This document shows positions 49,915-59,111 of a stretch of DNA of 64,000 bases, one piece after another; position 1 is the first letter of the stretch; each line of letters starts with the position of its first letter. This DNA is from Acidihalobacter prosperus. Its GTDB lineage: Bacteria > Pseudomonadota > Gammaproteobacteria > DSM-5130 > Acidihalobacteraceae. Both the position numbers and the translations under genes were made by a program. Below the pieces are notes generated by a model, which saw only the letters and a program-made list of their open reading frames with translations, searched no databases and was not told the origin of the DNA. The stretch spans positions 605,140 through 669,139 of the forward strand of contig NZ_JQSG02000001.1 in the NCBI RefSeq assembly GCF_000754095.2. The letters run 5' to 3'.

Positions 49915-52362
49915 TCAGGCCGTGGTCTCGGATCCCATTATCGGCAGCGGTCCACCGCCATCGTGCGATTCGGCGGCGAGCCCTACCAACGACACCAAGT
50001 TGATATCGCCGACCATGACTTCGGCGAGGGTGCCATTGGCGTGCCATCGCGGCAAGGCCAGTGATATGCAGAAGTCCTCGGTCGCGCGCGAAACATAGAT
50101 GCTCGAAAGATAACTGCGTTGCCCGCGGCGCAATTCCCGGAAATAGGTTCGATCGGCCCGATTCATTCCTTCCCCGCCGCGCTTGATCAACCCGCGCATG
50201 CCGGGGTTGAGCCAGTTCGCACCCTGCTGGATGCCGCGCGCATCGAGGCGGAACACCAGTTCGAAAGCCGAATAGCGTCCGAACCATTGATCCACGGCGT
50301 CGGCATCGCCTGTATGCGGGAATGTGGCCAAGGCGTTCTCGAGCGCGTGACGCCAGGCTGCAAGCCCGAGTACACGCGGCATTTCAGTCACGACCGGCGG
50401 CGTGCCTTCTGTCACGATCACGCTGCCAAGACGATCCTTGGCGGCGCGTTTGAGTTGGGCGGCACGGGTACTCGCCATCACGCTATCGCTCATTGGTCCG
50501 GTCCGGCCGTTTACCACGACGACCGATAAGGTGGCCACGGGGTGGTACTGTCCGTCCTGGGTACCGAAATAACCTAGATCAAGATCGCTTTCGTCATACA
50601 GATGGGGGGCAAGTTCATGGAAACGGTCGATCAGCCAGCGCAGACGCGCATCAAGCCCCGGCGCCCTGGCGGGCGCAACCAACAGAAAGTCGTCGCCGCC
50701 AATATGCCCCAGCTCCGCTTCCGGCAAGCCGTCGAATCCCTTGCGCAGGATTTCGGCAAGCACCTTGATCATGGCGTCCCCGCGGACGAAGCCGTAGCGG
50801 TCGTTGAACGCCTTGAAATGATCGAGGTCCAGATATACCAACTGCAAGGCCTCGCCACCGGCGAGCCGCTGTTCTATCAGGCTACGCAATACTGGCCCGG
50901 TCGGCAGGCCACTCAATGGGTGTACGCTGGGTGGCAGCCGGACGTTCAGCAAATGGTCAAGCACACCAAGCAAAACCAGGGTACCCATGTAACGGCCATT
51001 GTCGTCCACCACGACCCAGGGTTGCGCGCGCCCCCCCGTCTCGTAGAGCCGCCTCAGCAGGCTGTGCGCATTCACGCGGGCGCTCAATATCTGTTCGAGC
51101 GGATGGATATGCCGCCCGACCGCCTCCCAGGCCGGTGCCGTCAGAATGCGCCTGGAAAGAAAACCCAGAGGCCGGCCCTGCTCCAGCACGATGATATGTT
51201 CGAGCGCGGTATTGCGCATAAATGCCTGCCGTGCCGCCACCATCTCGGCACCGATCGACACCGTCTCGCCATGGCTCAGGAAATCGCCCAGTCGCACCAG
51301 AGGCCGCATTTGGCGGTTGCGCCCCTGAGACAGGACAGGTAGCGCCGCCGCATCCGCCAAGCCCGGCATCGGGCGCGCAAAATAGTAGCCTTGGGCATAC
51401 CCGACCCCAAGATCGCGGCACAGCTCGACATCCTCGACGTTCTCAAGGCCCTCGGCGATGGAAACACAACCCAACCGTTGCGCCATCGATATCAGCGCCT
51501 CAAGTACGCCAACGCGCATTCGGCTGTTGTGCACGCCGTGCACCAAGGCTCGGTCGATCTTGACGAAATCGGGACGCAACGTCGCCAACAGGTTGAGGCC
51601 GCTGTAACCCGATCCGATATCGTCCAGGGCGATTCTGAAACCCATCGCCTTGAGACGGTCGCAGGCGGTCGCCAGCGCCTCTGGGTCTTCCACCTGCTCG
51701 CTCTCCACGACCTCGATGACTACCTCATGCGGCGGTACACCGAGATCCTGCATCAGCCCGAAAGATGGATGAGCCGCGAAATCGCTTTGCAGCAGACTGT
51801 TCGGCATGGCGTTGATGAAGATCGGCATGCCCTGCGGCAATAGCCTTTTCTTGACGGAAAGCGCGCTGGCCTGGCAGACCAAGTCGAAATCGGTCAGACG
51901 CCCGGCACGACGTGCGATGGAAAACGCCTCGCCACCGCCCAGGCGGCCGGCCGCGCCAAGATCGACACGGCACAAGGCCTCATAAGCGAATATCCTGCCT
52001 GTCTGGTTGAGGTCGACGATCGGCTGGATGTCGCTGCAGATACCGTCATTGAGTTCGCCATTGATCCAAGAATGATGGATACGTGCATGCAAGGCCTCCA
52101 TGGGCGTGAGCCTGCGCAGCAGCTCCACCATGGGCAAGGCTGCCGTCGGGTCGTCCAGCTCGAGCGCCAGAACGCCGGCGCGGGCTGTCTCGGGCAGCGT
52201 CAACAACAATCGATCGAGAAGATCCGCCAGATCGTCCGCCGCATGATCGAATATCCATATACCGGCATCGTCGTCCAACGGCTCGCCCCAGGCATGCCAC
52301 TCACCGGGCACGGATCGGTCTCCCGCCCTGACCAGCAAATGAGCCCGGCTACGATGTTTCAT
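49915..52362 (-). CDS. EAL-CBS-GGDEF cyclic-di-GMP protein with C-terminal sensor-like domain
   Basis: The 815-residue protein has an EAL phosphodiesterase domain (~residues 90-330), a CBS pair (~360-480), a GGDEF domain (~495-650) and a C-terminal ~130-residue PDC/Cache-like domain (FRELRRGQRSYLSSIYVSRA). In the EAL domain the key residues look present: YEAL, INAMPNS, VIEVVES, LDDIGSG, VKID, AEGLE and AQGYYF. The GGDEF site reads IGGDDF, with Asp for the usual Glu, while DLDHFKAFNDRYG is intact. It is probably an active phosphodiesterase with a regulatory or weak cyclase domain. No membrane segment is seen. The start may be ATG 52362 or ATG 52419; a TATAAAT near 52404 favours 52362. Confidence 0.85.
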   Translation of the reverse strand: MKHRSRAHLLVRAGDRSVPGEWHAWGEPLDDDAGIWIFDHAADDLADLLDRLLLTLPETARAGVLALELDDPTAALPMVELLRRLTPMEALHARIHHSWINGELNDGICSDIQPIVDLNQTGRIFAYEALCRVDLGAAGRLGGGEAFSIARRAGRLTDFDLVCQASALSVKKRLLPQGMPIFINAMPNSLLQSDFAAHPSFGLMQDLGVPPHEVVIEVVESEQVEDPEALATACDRLKAMGFRIALDDIGSGYSGLNLLATLRPDFVKIDRALVHGVHNSRMRVGVLEALISMAQRLGCVSIAEGLENVEDVELCRDLGVGYAQGYYFARPMPGLADAAALPVLSQGRNRQMRPLVRLGDFLSHGETVSIGAEMVAARQAFMRNTALEHIIVLEQGRPLGFLSRRILTAPAWEAVGRHIHPLEQILSARVNAHSLLRRLYETGGRAQPWVVVDDNGRYMGTLVLLGVLDHLLNVRLPPSVHPLSGLPTGPVLRSLIEQRLAGGEALQLVYLDLDHFKAFNDRYGFVRGDAMIKVLAEILRKGFDGLPEAELGHIGGDDFLLVAPARAPGLDARLRWLIDRFHELAPHLYDESDLDLGYFGTQDGQYHPVATLSVVVVNGRTGPMSDSVMASTRAAQLKRAAKDRLGSVIVTEGTPPVVTEMPRVLGLAAWRHALENALATFPHTGDADAVDQWFGRYSAFELVFRLDARGIQQGANWLNPGMRGLIKRGGEGMNRADRTYFRELRRGQRSYLSSIYVSRATEDFCISLALPRWHANGTLAEVMVGDINLVSLVGLAAESHDGGGPLPIMGSETTA

Positions 52363-52470
52363 GACAGCCCGTGATATCGATGACGCAAAAATAAAGGCAT
52401 TATTTATACCAGCCCGCATGACCGCCCTGCGCGCGCCCCATAGGGGTGCGTGGCGCGCCGATCGACCTCA

Positions 52471-53784
52471 TCAATCGATTCGCCTCCTCCTGGCGCGCGC
52501 GCTATCGGACCAGTTCGCACCAATACCGTGCATGGGTAGGCGCCACAGCAGGATCGCGCCGGACAGGAACAGTATCAAGATCGAAAGTATCGAAAGACGG
52601 GGATCATCGCTCACAAGTGCGGTCACCCCCATCAGCAAGGGGCCGATGACCGCGGCAAACTTGCCGAGCATATTGTAGAAGCCGAAAAATTCCCCGGATT
52701 TCTCGCTTGGGATCAGGCGCGCGTACAGCGCCCGGCTAAGACCCTGTACGCCACCCTGTACGAGACCTATCACGGCAGCAATGGCATAAAACTCCCAAGT
52801 GCTGTGCATAACGGCGGCCCATAGGGTCGCCAGCACATAGACGCCTATCCCGAACAAGATCGCGGTACGGGTGCCGATGCGCTCGCCGAGATAACCGAAG
52901 GCAATGGCGGCGGGAATTCCGACGAACTGCGTCAGCAACAGCGCGGCGATCAGTTGCTGACTGCCGAATCCCAACGACATCGCATAATTGACCGCCATGC
53001 GGATCACGGTATTGACGCCGTCGATGTACAACCAATAGGCCAGCAGGAAACCGCCGACCAGTTTGAGGCTGCGGATATGGCGCAGTGTTTCCAGCAACTG
53101 TCGCCATCCCGCCCGGGCGACTTTCCCCCAGCCCGCGACGGGGCTGCCTCCATCGGGTTCGGGCACGCGAAGCAACAACGGCATGCTGAATACGCCCCAC
53201 CAAACAGCCGTCAACAGGAACGCACCCTTCACCGCCTCCGCCGCATCACTCAGCCCGAACCGGCTCGGCCAAAGTGTCAATGCGACACAAACCGCGAACA
53301 GCCCTCCGCCGCCGAGATAGCCAAGCCCGTATCCGAGCGAGGAGACGCGATCGTAGTCCCGCGGCTTGGCCACGGCCACGAGCAGGGCATCGTAGAAGAT
53401 ATTGGCGCCCATGTAGCCGATGACGGCAACGGTATACAACACGGCGGCATACTGCCAATGCCCGCCGCCCAAGAGAAACATCGAAGCCGTACCCGCGATG
53501 CCCAGCAGCGTGAACAGTGCAAGGAATCGCTTCTTGGTACGCCCGCGGTCCGCCATGGCGCCGAGTACCGGGGCCAGCAATGCGATCAGCAGGCTGGCTG
53601 TCGAATTGACCACTCCCAAATGGAAGGTGATCGTTTCCGAGGGCTGCCCTCGGCTCCAGTATTCACGGAAAAAAATGGGGAAAAAACCAGCCATGACGAC
53701 CGTGGCGAACGCCGAATTGGCCCAATCATAGAGCGCCCAAGCGACAATGCCTCTCCCCTCGGGAAGATCCACCCTGCCAGGCAC
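52471..53784 (-). CDS. UMF1/Atg22-type MFS transporter
   Basis: The 437-residue protein has about 12 membrane segments. It starts with WALYDWANSAFATVVMAGFFP, a hallmark of the UMF1 family related to yeast vacuolar effluxer Atg22, then LAPVLGAMADRGRTKKRFLA (an MFS loop motif) and a later GLVQGGVQGLSRALYARLIP. Substrates of bacterial members are unknown; amino-acid export is a guess from Atg22. The start is a GTG that follows the DUF1631 stop with no gap (TGA then GTG), so the two are probably coupled. Confidence 0.9.
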   Translation of the reverse strand: MPGRVDLPEGRGIVAWALYDWANSAFATVVMAGFFPIFFREYWSRGQPSETITFHLGVVNSTASLLIALLAPVLGAMADRGRTKKRFLALFTLLGIAGTASMFLLGGGHWQYAAVLYTVAVIGYMGANIFYDALLVAVAKPRDYDRVSSLGYGLGYLGGGGLFAVCVALTLWPSRFGLSDAAEAVKGAFLLTAVWWGVFSMPLLLRVPEPDGGSPVAGWGKVARAGWRQLLETLRHIRSLKLVGGFLLAYWLYIDGVNTVIRMAVNYAMSLGFGSQQLIAALLLTQFVGIPAAIAFGYLGERIGTRTAILFGIGVYVLATLWAAVMHSTWEFYAIAAVIGLVQGGVQGLSRALYARLIPSEKSGEFFGFYNMLGKFAAVIGPLLMGVTALVSDDPRLSILSILILFLSGAILLWRLPMHGIGANWSDSARARRRRID

Positions 53785-56121
53785 TCACATGCCTTGCTGG
53801 AGGTTGCCGAGCACCGAAAGCAGTGCGCGGTCCACCATAGAGGCGTCCTCGATGACGCGCGCTCTACCCTCGCGTATTTCGTGCGCAAGCCCGTGTGTAT
53901 TCATCTCCGCAACCTTCACGCCCTGACGATTGACGAAGAAATACTTTCCACTAATCACACTTTTCCAGGAGAGTTTGATGCGGAGTTCGCGGCCTTCGCG
54001 ATCGGTCCAGTCCAGCCAGGTGCCCTCCCCCATGGACTCGGCGCGGTCATAAAAATGATCCAGCGGACCCTCTTCGGTCAGTCTCGGCATGACGCTGCCC
54101 AGGAAGCGGCCTTCGTCGATCATCCGGTTGATTTGAGCAGCCTTGCGCGCCATGAACGATTGCGCATCGGGCAATTCTTCCTGATGCGCATCCGTCGGGT
54201 GGTCTTCCTTCGCTTCTGTTGCCACGCCTTGCGTCTCGCTGGACACCTCGGGCGGAGTCGTCGGTGTCGGCCTGTGAGCACGCGCCAGGCGGGTGTGCTC
54301 CACCGCCAGACAGTTCAACAGGCGCTCGCGCCCCGCCGGCGGCAGACGCAGGCGCTCCATGCCGTCACGCAGGGCCCGCAGCAGTGCGGGCAATGTCTCG
54401 AGCAGCTGCCGGCGTGCCGCTTCAGACTCCTTGGGCATCAGGCTCCAGACCAGGGTCGAAGCCACATTCAGCACGCGATCCCAGGTTGGAGAACCGGCAC
54501 CCTCCAAACGATAGATGCCCGCCAACAGATTCGACCAAGGGCCTTTAAGAAAGGCCGCGGCCGGCTCCGGCAAGATCGCTTCACCGATGGTTTCATCGAT
54601 AGCGGTCGCGGCTGCAGCCTTGGCGACCGCACGCGATTCCGCCTGGCGGGCCTCCCCAACGGCCTCTTCTTCACGAACAGATGAACGATGTTCCGATTGT
54701 TGCAGCCAGTCCTCGAATGTCTCGAGCACATCCGAAAACACCTGCACATTGTCCTCGAACTCGTCGATGACGCGGTCCACCAGACGCTGGATGCAGGGCA
54801 ACAGGCCGTCATCCGGATCGTCTGCCTCTGGAGACCAACCGACGGCGGCGCGCGCCATCTGATTGAGCAGACGTCTGACCGGGTGCTGCCGACGCGTGAA
54901 GAACTCCGCATCGATAAGCGCCGCCTTGAGCACCGGGATCTGAAGTCTCGCAACGGCACCCTTTATCTCTCCCGGCAGGTCCGGATCTTCGAACAGGAAA
55001 TCGAACAGCATGGCGACGACATCGATGGTCTTGTCCTCCATCGGCCGTATCACCGTTGCCATGCCAGCCGCGGTACCGCTTTCGATCAGCCCGCGCTTGA
55101 GCGCCTCGGTGTTGAGCGACAAACCGCCATCGACGAAGTACTGTCCTACCGCAGGCGCCACCTGCAGTCGGGACAAAGCCTCCACCACCGGCAATCGCGG
55201 GGCATAGCCTACGCCGCCTTGCCCGCCACCCGCCGGACCCGCGGCCGGGTAGGAAGCCGTGGCGCGTACCCCATTGCCGTACAGGAAATTGCGCAGCGCC
55301 TGCGCTATTTCGTCCTCGCGCTCGGCGCCTTGATCGATTGCTTCACCGGATCCGACCTCCGCATTCGGCGCGGCACCCCCCCGGGCATTCCGCGGGCGAC
55401 GCGCCTGGCCATGGCCTGCATCTGCGCTGCTCAGGGTCGGCAGGATGCCGTTTTCACGCAGAATGACATTGATTCCGGCATAGAAATCGCCCAGCGTATT
55501 GATCACATCCTGATCGAAAAGCTTGTACAGCAGCAGGCGCGTATGGATATCGATTTCGAGAGCAGACGCGGCTTCCTGGAAGGCGCCGCAGATCACATCC
55601 GGCCCGATGGCGGCCACTTCGTCGACCGCAGGCGCGGACGTGCCGGCCATCGCTGCAAGACGCTGGCCGATCAGGTAGAGCGCCTCAGCGTAAAGCCGAC
55701 GGGCCTTGGTTACCATGGCGTCTACGGCCAAACGCTCCTCAAGCTCGTCGGTCTCGATCAGGCTCAATTCGGCGTCCTGCGCATTGCGCTGCGCTTGTGG
55801 CGGTGGCGGCCTGCGATCGTTCAATGCCTGATCGAAACGCTTGAGAATCAGCGCGGCGAAATCCGCCTCCAGCGTCGGGCGCTTGAGGCGAATCTCGCGC
55901 ATGGCGTCGAAGAAGGTGGCCTGCTGCTGGTTGCTTTCGGCTCGGTCTGCACGCGCGAACAGCGCATCGTCCACCTGTTCGAGCATGACATGCAGGCGCT
56001 GCGTCAGCCCCTTGCGGATCTGTTCCCTGATCCTGGCCGCCAATTGGCTGCGTTCAACCGCGCCCAGCCTGTTCCGCTGCGGGTCCAGTGAAACGACGTT
56101 CTCGGATCGAGATTGGCTCAT
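53785..56121 (-). CDS. DUF1631 family protein
   Basis: This 778-residue soluble protein resembles the DUF1631 family of proteobacteria. Visible parts are DDALFARADRAESNQQQATF early, LYKLFDQDVINTLGDFYAGIN, a Gly/Ala-rich middle, and a C-terminal module LDWTDREGRELRIKLSWKS with YFFVNRQGVKVAEM, which looks like a small beta-barrel of the PilZ type seen in this family. There is no signal peptide or membrane segment. The function is unknown. The ATG at 56121 (MSQSRSENVV) is preferred; longer frames to 56208 run into the intergenic region. It is upstream of the transporter and the cyclic-di-GMP protein on the same strand. Confidence 0.85.
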   Translation of the reverse strand: MSQSRSENVVSLDPQRNRLGAVERSQLAARIREQIRKGLTQRLHVMLEQVDDALFARADRAESNQQQATFFDAMREIRLKRPTLEADFAALILKRFDQALNDRRPPPPQAQRNAQDAELSLIETDELEERLAVDAMVTKARRLYAEALYLIGQRLAAMAGTSAPAVDEVAAIGPDVICGAFQEAASALEIDIHTRLLLYKLFDQDVINTLGDFYAGINVILRENGILPTLSSADAGHGQARRPRNARGGAAPNAEVGSGEAIDQGAEREDEIAQALRNFLYGNGVRATASYPAAGPAGGGQGGVGYAPRLPVVEALSRLQVAPAVGQYFVDGGLSLNTEALKRGLIESGTAAGMATVIRPMEDKTIDVVAMLFDFLFEDPDLPGEIKGAVARLQIPVLKAALIDAEFFTRRQHPVRRLLNQMARAAVGWSPEADDPDDGLLPCIQRLVDRVIDEFEDNVQVFSDVLETFEDWLQQSEHRSSVREEEAVGEARQAESRAVAKAAAATAIDETIGEAILPEPAAAFLKGPWSNLLAGIYRLEGAGSPTWDRVLNVASTLVWSLMPKESEAARRQLLETLPALLRALRDGMERLRLPPAGRERLLNCLAVEHTRLARAHRPTPTTPPEVSSETQGVATEAKEDHPTDAHQEELPDAQSFMARKAAQINRMIDEGRFLGSVMPRLTEEGPLDHFYDRAESMGEGTWLDWTDREGRELRIKLSWKSVISGKYFFVNRQGVKVAEMNTHGLAHEIREGRARVIEDASMVDRALLSVLGNLQQGM

Positions 56122-56311
56122 GGTCCACCTATTCCGTCGCATCAAGCGAACGGCTGCCGAGGTCTGGCATATAAGACTATCGGTTGCCCCCATCACCAAC
56201 CCTTGCACATCCGACGGACTGCTGCCGGGAGCCGACCAGCGGCTGCCCCTGCTCGCGGGTCGACAAACGCGTTAGAATCGCCGCCAGCCCAAATCCAAAC
56301 GAGTTTCATCG

Positions 56312-57577
56312 ATGTCCGTGTTCCCAGTTCGTCGACGCAGCACACCCGTCATAATCGGCAACGTCACCATCGGCGGTGACGCGCCCGTGGCGGTGCAGTC
56401 CATGACCAATACGGATACGGCCGACCCGGTACGCACGGCCATTCAGGTGGCCGAACTGGCGCGTGCCGGCTCGGAGCTCGTACGCATCACCGTGAATACC
56501 GAGGAAGCCGCTGCCGCCGTTCCTGACATACGCAACCGGCTCGACGCCATGGGCATCGACGTCCCCCTCGTGGGCGACTTCCATTTCAATGGGCATAAAC
56601 TGCTGTCCAAATATCCGGATTGCGCCGCCACGCTGGCAAAATATCGTATCAACCCAGGCAACGTCGGGCGTGGCAGCAAGCGCGACACGCAATTCGCACA
56701 GATGATCGAACTCGCCTGTCGATATGACAAGCCGGTTCGCATCGGCGTCAACTGGGGATCGCTCGACCAGGATCTGCTGGCGCGCAAGCTGGACGAAAAC
56801 GCCCGGCTTGCGCGCCCGCTGCCCCTCGAAACCATCACCCACGAGGCCCTCCTCGCCTCCGCGCTCGACAGTGCTGCGCGCGCAGAGGCGCTGGGGCTTG
56901 CGCACGACCGCATCATTCTTTCCTGCAAGCTCTCCGGCGTGCCGGATCTGATACGCGCCTATCGCGATCTGGCCGGACGCTGCGATTATCCGCTTCACAT
57001 GGGCCTTACCGAAGCCGGCATGGGCACCAAGGGCGTGGTGGCCTCAACGGCCGCGCTCTCGATTCTGCTCGCCGAAGGCATCGGCGACACCATCCGCATC
57101 TCCCTCACGCCCGCACCGGGTGGCGAGCGCACAGAAGAAGTCATCGTCGCCCAGGAGATACTGCAGTCCCTCGGGCTACGCGCGTTTTCGCCGCGAGTCG
57201 TCGCCTGCCCCGGCTGTGGGCGCACTTCGAGCAGTTATTTTCAGGAACTGGCCGAATCCATTCAGGCCTATCTGCGCGAGCAAATGCCGGGCTGGAGGTC
57301 GCGTCATCCAGGAGTCGAATCCATGTCGGTCGCGGTAATGGGCTGCGTGGTCAACGGACCCGGCGAAAGTCGGCATGCGAACATCGGCATCAGCCTGCCC
57401 GGCACCGGCGAGACGCCCGTCGCCCCGGTTTATGTGGACGGCGAGAAAACCGTGACCCTCAAGGGGGAGCGTATCGCCGAGGAATTCCAGGCTCTGGTCA
57501 CGGAATACGTCCAGACGCGCTACCCGCAGGCATCGCCATCCGAAGACCCTCTTTGCGCACCCGCCTCGACACGCTAG
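56312..57577 (+). CDS. ispG: 4-hydroxy-3-methylbut-2-en-1-yl diphosphate synthase
   Basis: IspG (GcpE) is the [4Fe-4S] enzyme of the non-mevalonate isoprenoid pathway that makes HMBPP. The 421-residue protein has [19 protein letters not shown] at the start, RINPGNVG, and the three cluster cysteines in CPGCGRTSS and GCVVNGPGE, followed by the Glu that completes coordination. The length and the insertion near residue 270 are those of bacterial IspG. The ATG at 56312 lacks a strong ribosome-binding site. It is divergent from the DUF1631 gene. Confidence 0.96.
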   Translation: MSVFPVRRRSTPVIIGNVTIGGDAPVAVQSMTNTDTADPVRTAIQVAELARAGSELVRITVNTEEAAAAVPDIRNRLDAMGIDVPLVGDFHFNGHKLLSKYPDCAATLAKYRINPGNVGRGSKRDTQFAQMIELACRYDKPVRIGVNWGSLDQDLLARKLDENARLARPLPLETITHEALLASALDSAARAEALGLAHDRIILSCKLSGVPDLIRAYRDLAGRCDYPLHMGLTEAGMGTKGVVASTAALSILLAEGIGDTIRISLTPAPGGERTEEVIVAQEILQSLGLRAFSPRVVACPGCGRTSSSYFQELAESIQAYLREQMPGWRSRHPGVESMSVAVMGCVVNGPGESRHANIGISLPGTGETPVAPVYVDGEKTVTLKGERIAEEFQALVTEYVQTRYPQASPSEDPLCAPASTR

Positions 57578-57687
57578 CGTTTGCCGCCAACGGTCCGCAT
57601 GCGAGTGGAATTTTCCGTGCCGCGAATGGTCCTAGAGTCGCCTCGTAACGGATAGACAATGCTGCTGGGCAGCGACTCCAGGAAAAC

Positions 57688-58674
57688 ATGGCATTCATTC
57701 CAGGCTTAACTGCCCGCTACCGATCGACCCGCAAACACGCGCAGCGAATGACGTTGTGCGGCACGCTGTGCTGCATGCTAGCCGGCCAGGCGGCCTTCGC
57801 GGCCGGCAGCACCCCGTCCGATCGACACTTCGATCACGATCACTATCTGATCCCCGGCTTCAGCGCCCATCTGATCGATACGGATATGCTGGTGTATCAG
57901 GATCTGCTGGCGGCCCGCCGCGCCGCACGGCGCCGCGATACCCTGCGCCTGCGAATTGCGCTCGCGGATGCGAACGGCCACTTGCTGCAGATGGCCACGC
58001 CGCCCGCCCTGGCCAGCCTGCGCGACCACATCGTCAGCGTGTCGGACGGGCTAAGGCGCGCCGCCGCCGGCCATGCCGCCCTACCCTGGGCGCCGCTGAT
58101 CCAATCAATCCGTCGCCTCCCCATGCCCAATGCCGACCGTTCGGCCCGCAAACGACTTCTGTCAACGGCGGGACGGGGGCAGGCCCTGGCCGAAGCCGGT
58201 CGGTTCAAGGCCGCGCGCTTGCGTATTCATCGGCTTATTTCTGAAATCGAGATCACCGCCCACGTGTTCCCCATCGTACGGCTGCGCCGGGAAGTCCGCT
58301 CGGCCGTCGATGCGGCTTCCCACGGCGGTCCGCACTGGCAAGGGGCGAGCCAGGCCATCAAGCGCGCGATCCACGACACGCAGTGGCTGATTCGCCCCGC
58401 CGGTCGCGACATGATCCGCGCCTACGACGCCGCGGTCGCCGCCTATGCGGAATGGCCTCGGCAGTACGATGCCCGCCGCTCGCTCGGCCAGGCGAGCTGG
58501 TATCTGCAGCACGTATCAGCCATGCGCAGATTGGCCGACCGCTTCCGCAAGGTCGCAGATGAACATCCGCTGTCGTTATCTGACATAGCGCACCTGCAGC
58601 ATCAACTGGCCTTGGGCATCCACCGCTCCCGCGACGCTTTGTCGCAGCATGTCGGCACCGCATCCGCGGGCTGA
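57688..58674 (+). CDS. Secreted helical protein of unknown function (possibly YfdX-like)
   Basis: The 328-residue protein starts with a signal peptide (basic residues, then LCGTLCCMLAGQAAFAAG). The mature part is almost all helical, rich in Ala, Arg and His, and seems to have two related halves: one around DLLAARRAARRRDTLRLRIA and one around RGQALAEAGRFKAARLRIHR, each followed by a Pro-containing turn. This pattern recalls YfdX-type periplasmic proteins, but I cannot make a firm match. CAGGAAAAC just before the ATG gives a fair ribosome-binding site. It lies between ispG and the cyo operon; no clear partner is evident. Confidence 0.65.
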   Translation: MAFIPGLTARYRSTRKHAQRMTLCGTLCCMLAGQAAFAAGSTPSDRHFDHDHYLIPGFSAHLIDTDMLVYQDLLAARRAARRRDTLRLRIALADANGHLLQMATPPALASLRDHIVSVSDGLRRAAAGHAALPWAPLIQSIRRLPMPNADRSARKRLLSTAGRGQALAEAGRFKAARLRIHRLISEIEITAHVFPIVRLRREVRSAVDAASHGGPHWQGASQAIKRAIHDTQWLIRPAGRDMIRAYDAAVAAYAEWPRQYDARRSLGQASWYLQHVSAMRRLADRFRKVADEHPLSLSDIAHLQHQLALGIHRSRDALSQHVGTASAG

Positions 58675-58893
58675 AGCCGGGACGATGGCACGGCGGCCCG
58701 CGCCATAGCCTGCGATTATTGGCGCCGCAGCAAAAAATGGTCTAGGAACCCTGCTTTATCAGCAGATCAAAATCCACCCAACATGGTCGCATGACCGCGC
58801 CGAATTGCACGCGCCCATGCACTTACGGCTGGTGAAATCTCGTCCTTGTATATTACAATATAAGGATAAGTCTATATATCGTACTTATAAGCG

Positions 58894-58930
58894 CAGAACC
58901 GTAATCGATAGAGCCTCGCTGAGGGTTCTG
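58894..58930. repeat. Dyad upstream of cyoA
   Basis: CAGAACC pairs with GGTTCTG across 23 bases; inside the second half a smaller CCTC-GCT-GAGG hairpin competes with it by one base. It lies just before the perfect dyad at 58939-58967. Confidence 0.4.
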
Positions 58931-58938
58931 ATGTCGAT

Positions 58939-58967
58939 GTGTTAGACCCGCGACGCGGGTCTAACAC
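58939..58967. repeat. Perfect 14-bp dyad upstream of cyoA
   Basis: GTGTTAGACCCGCG and CGCGGGTCTAACAC are exact reverse complements around a single A. After it comes GTTTAGG, which is too poor in T for a standard terminator. It could be an attenuator, an mRNA-stabilising hairpin or a binding site for a dimeric regulator. Confidence 0.6.
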
Positions 58968-59111
58968 GTTTAGGTAGGACGCCGCAGGATGTCGAGTCGT
59001 CACCAAGGCAACTCGCCGCACATGCGGTCAGGTTGTCGATTCAGACGCCGGCGGAGCATCGCCGGTGCGAGCGTCCGTCCATTCACTCGTGCAGGGAGAG
59101 AGGATCAAAAG

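Larger units (their letters stand above)
58675..59111 (+). promoter_or_regulatory. Leader region of the cyo operon (437 bases without a gene)
   Basis: The first 150 bases show nothing distinctive apart from a small CTGC/GCAG hairpin. From about 58840 to 58890 the DNA turns very AT-rich (TTGTATATTACAA, CTATATATCG, CTTATAAGC), which stands out in this G+C-rich region and probably holds the promoter, though no single -35/-10 pair is convincing. A CAGAACC/GGTTCTG dyad (58894-58930) and a perfect 29-base dyad (58939-58967) follow. An open frame from 58989 precedes cyoA but reads as an upstream extension without family resemblance. Confidence 0.5.

Noticed and set aside
54688-56091. A 467-codon plus-strand frame opposite the DUF1631 gene
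   Set aside because: It is an antisense shadow of a family-supported gene and its product resembles no protein.
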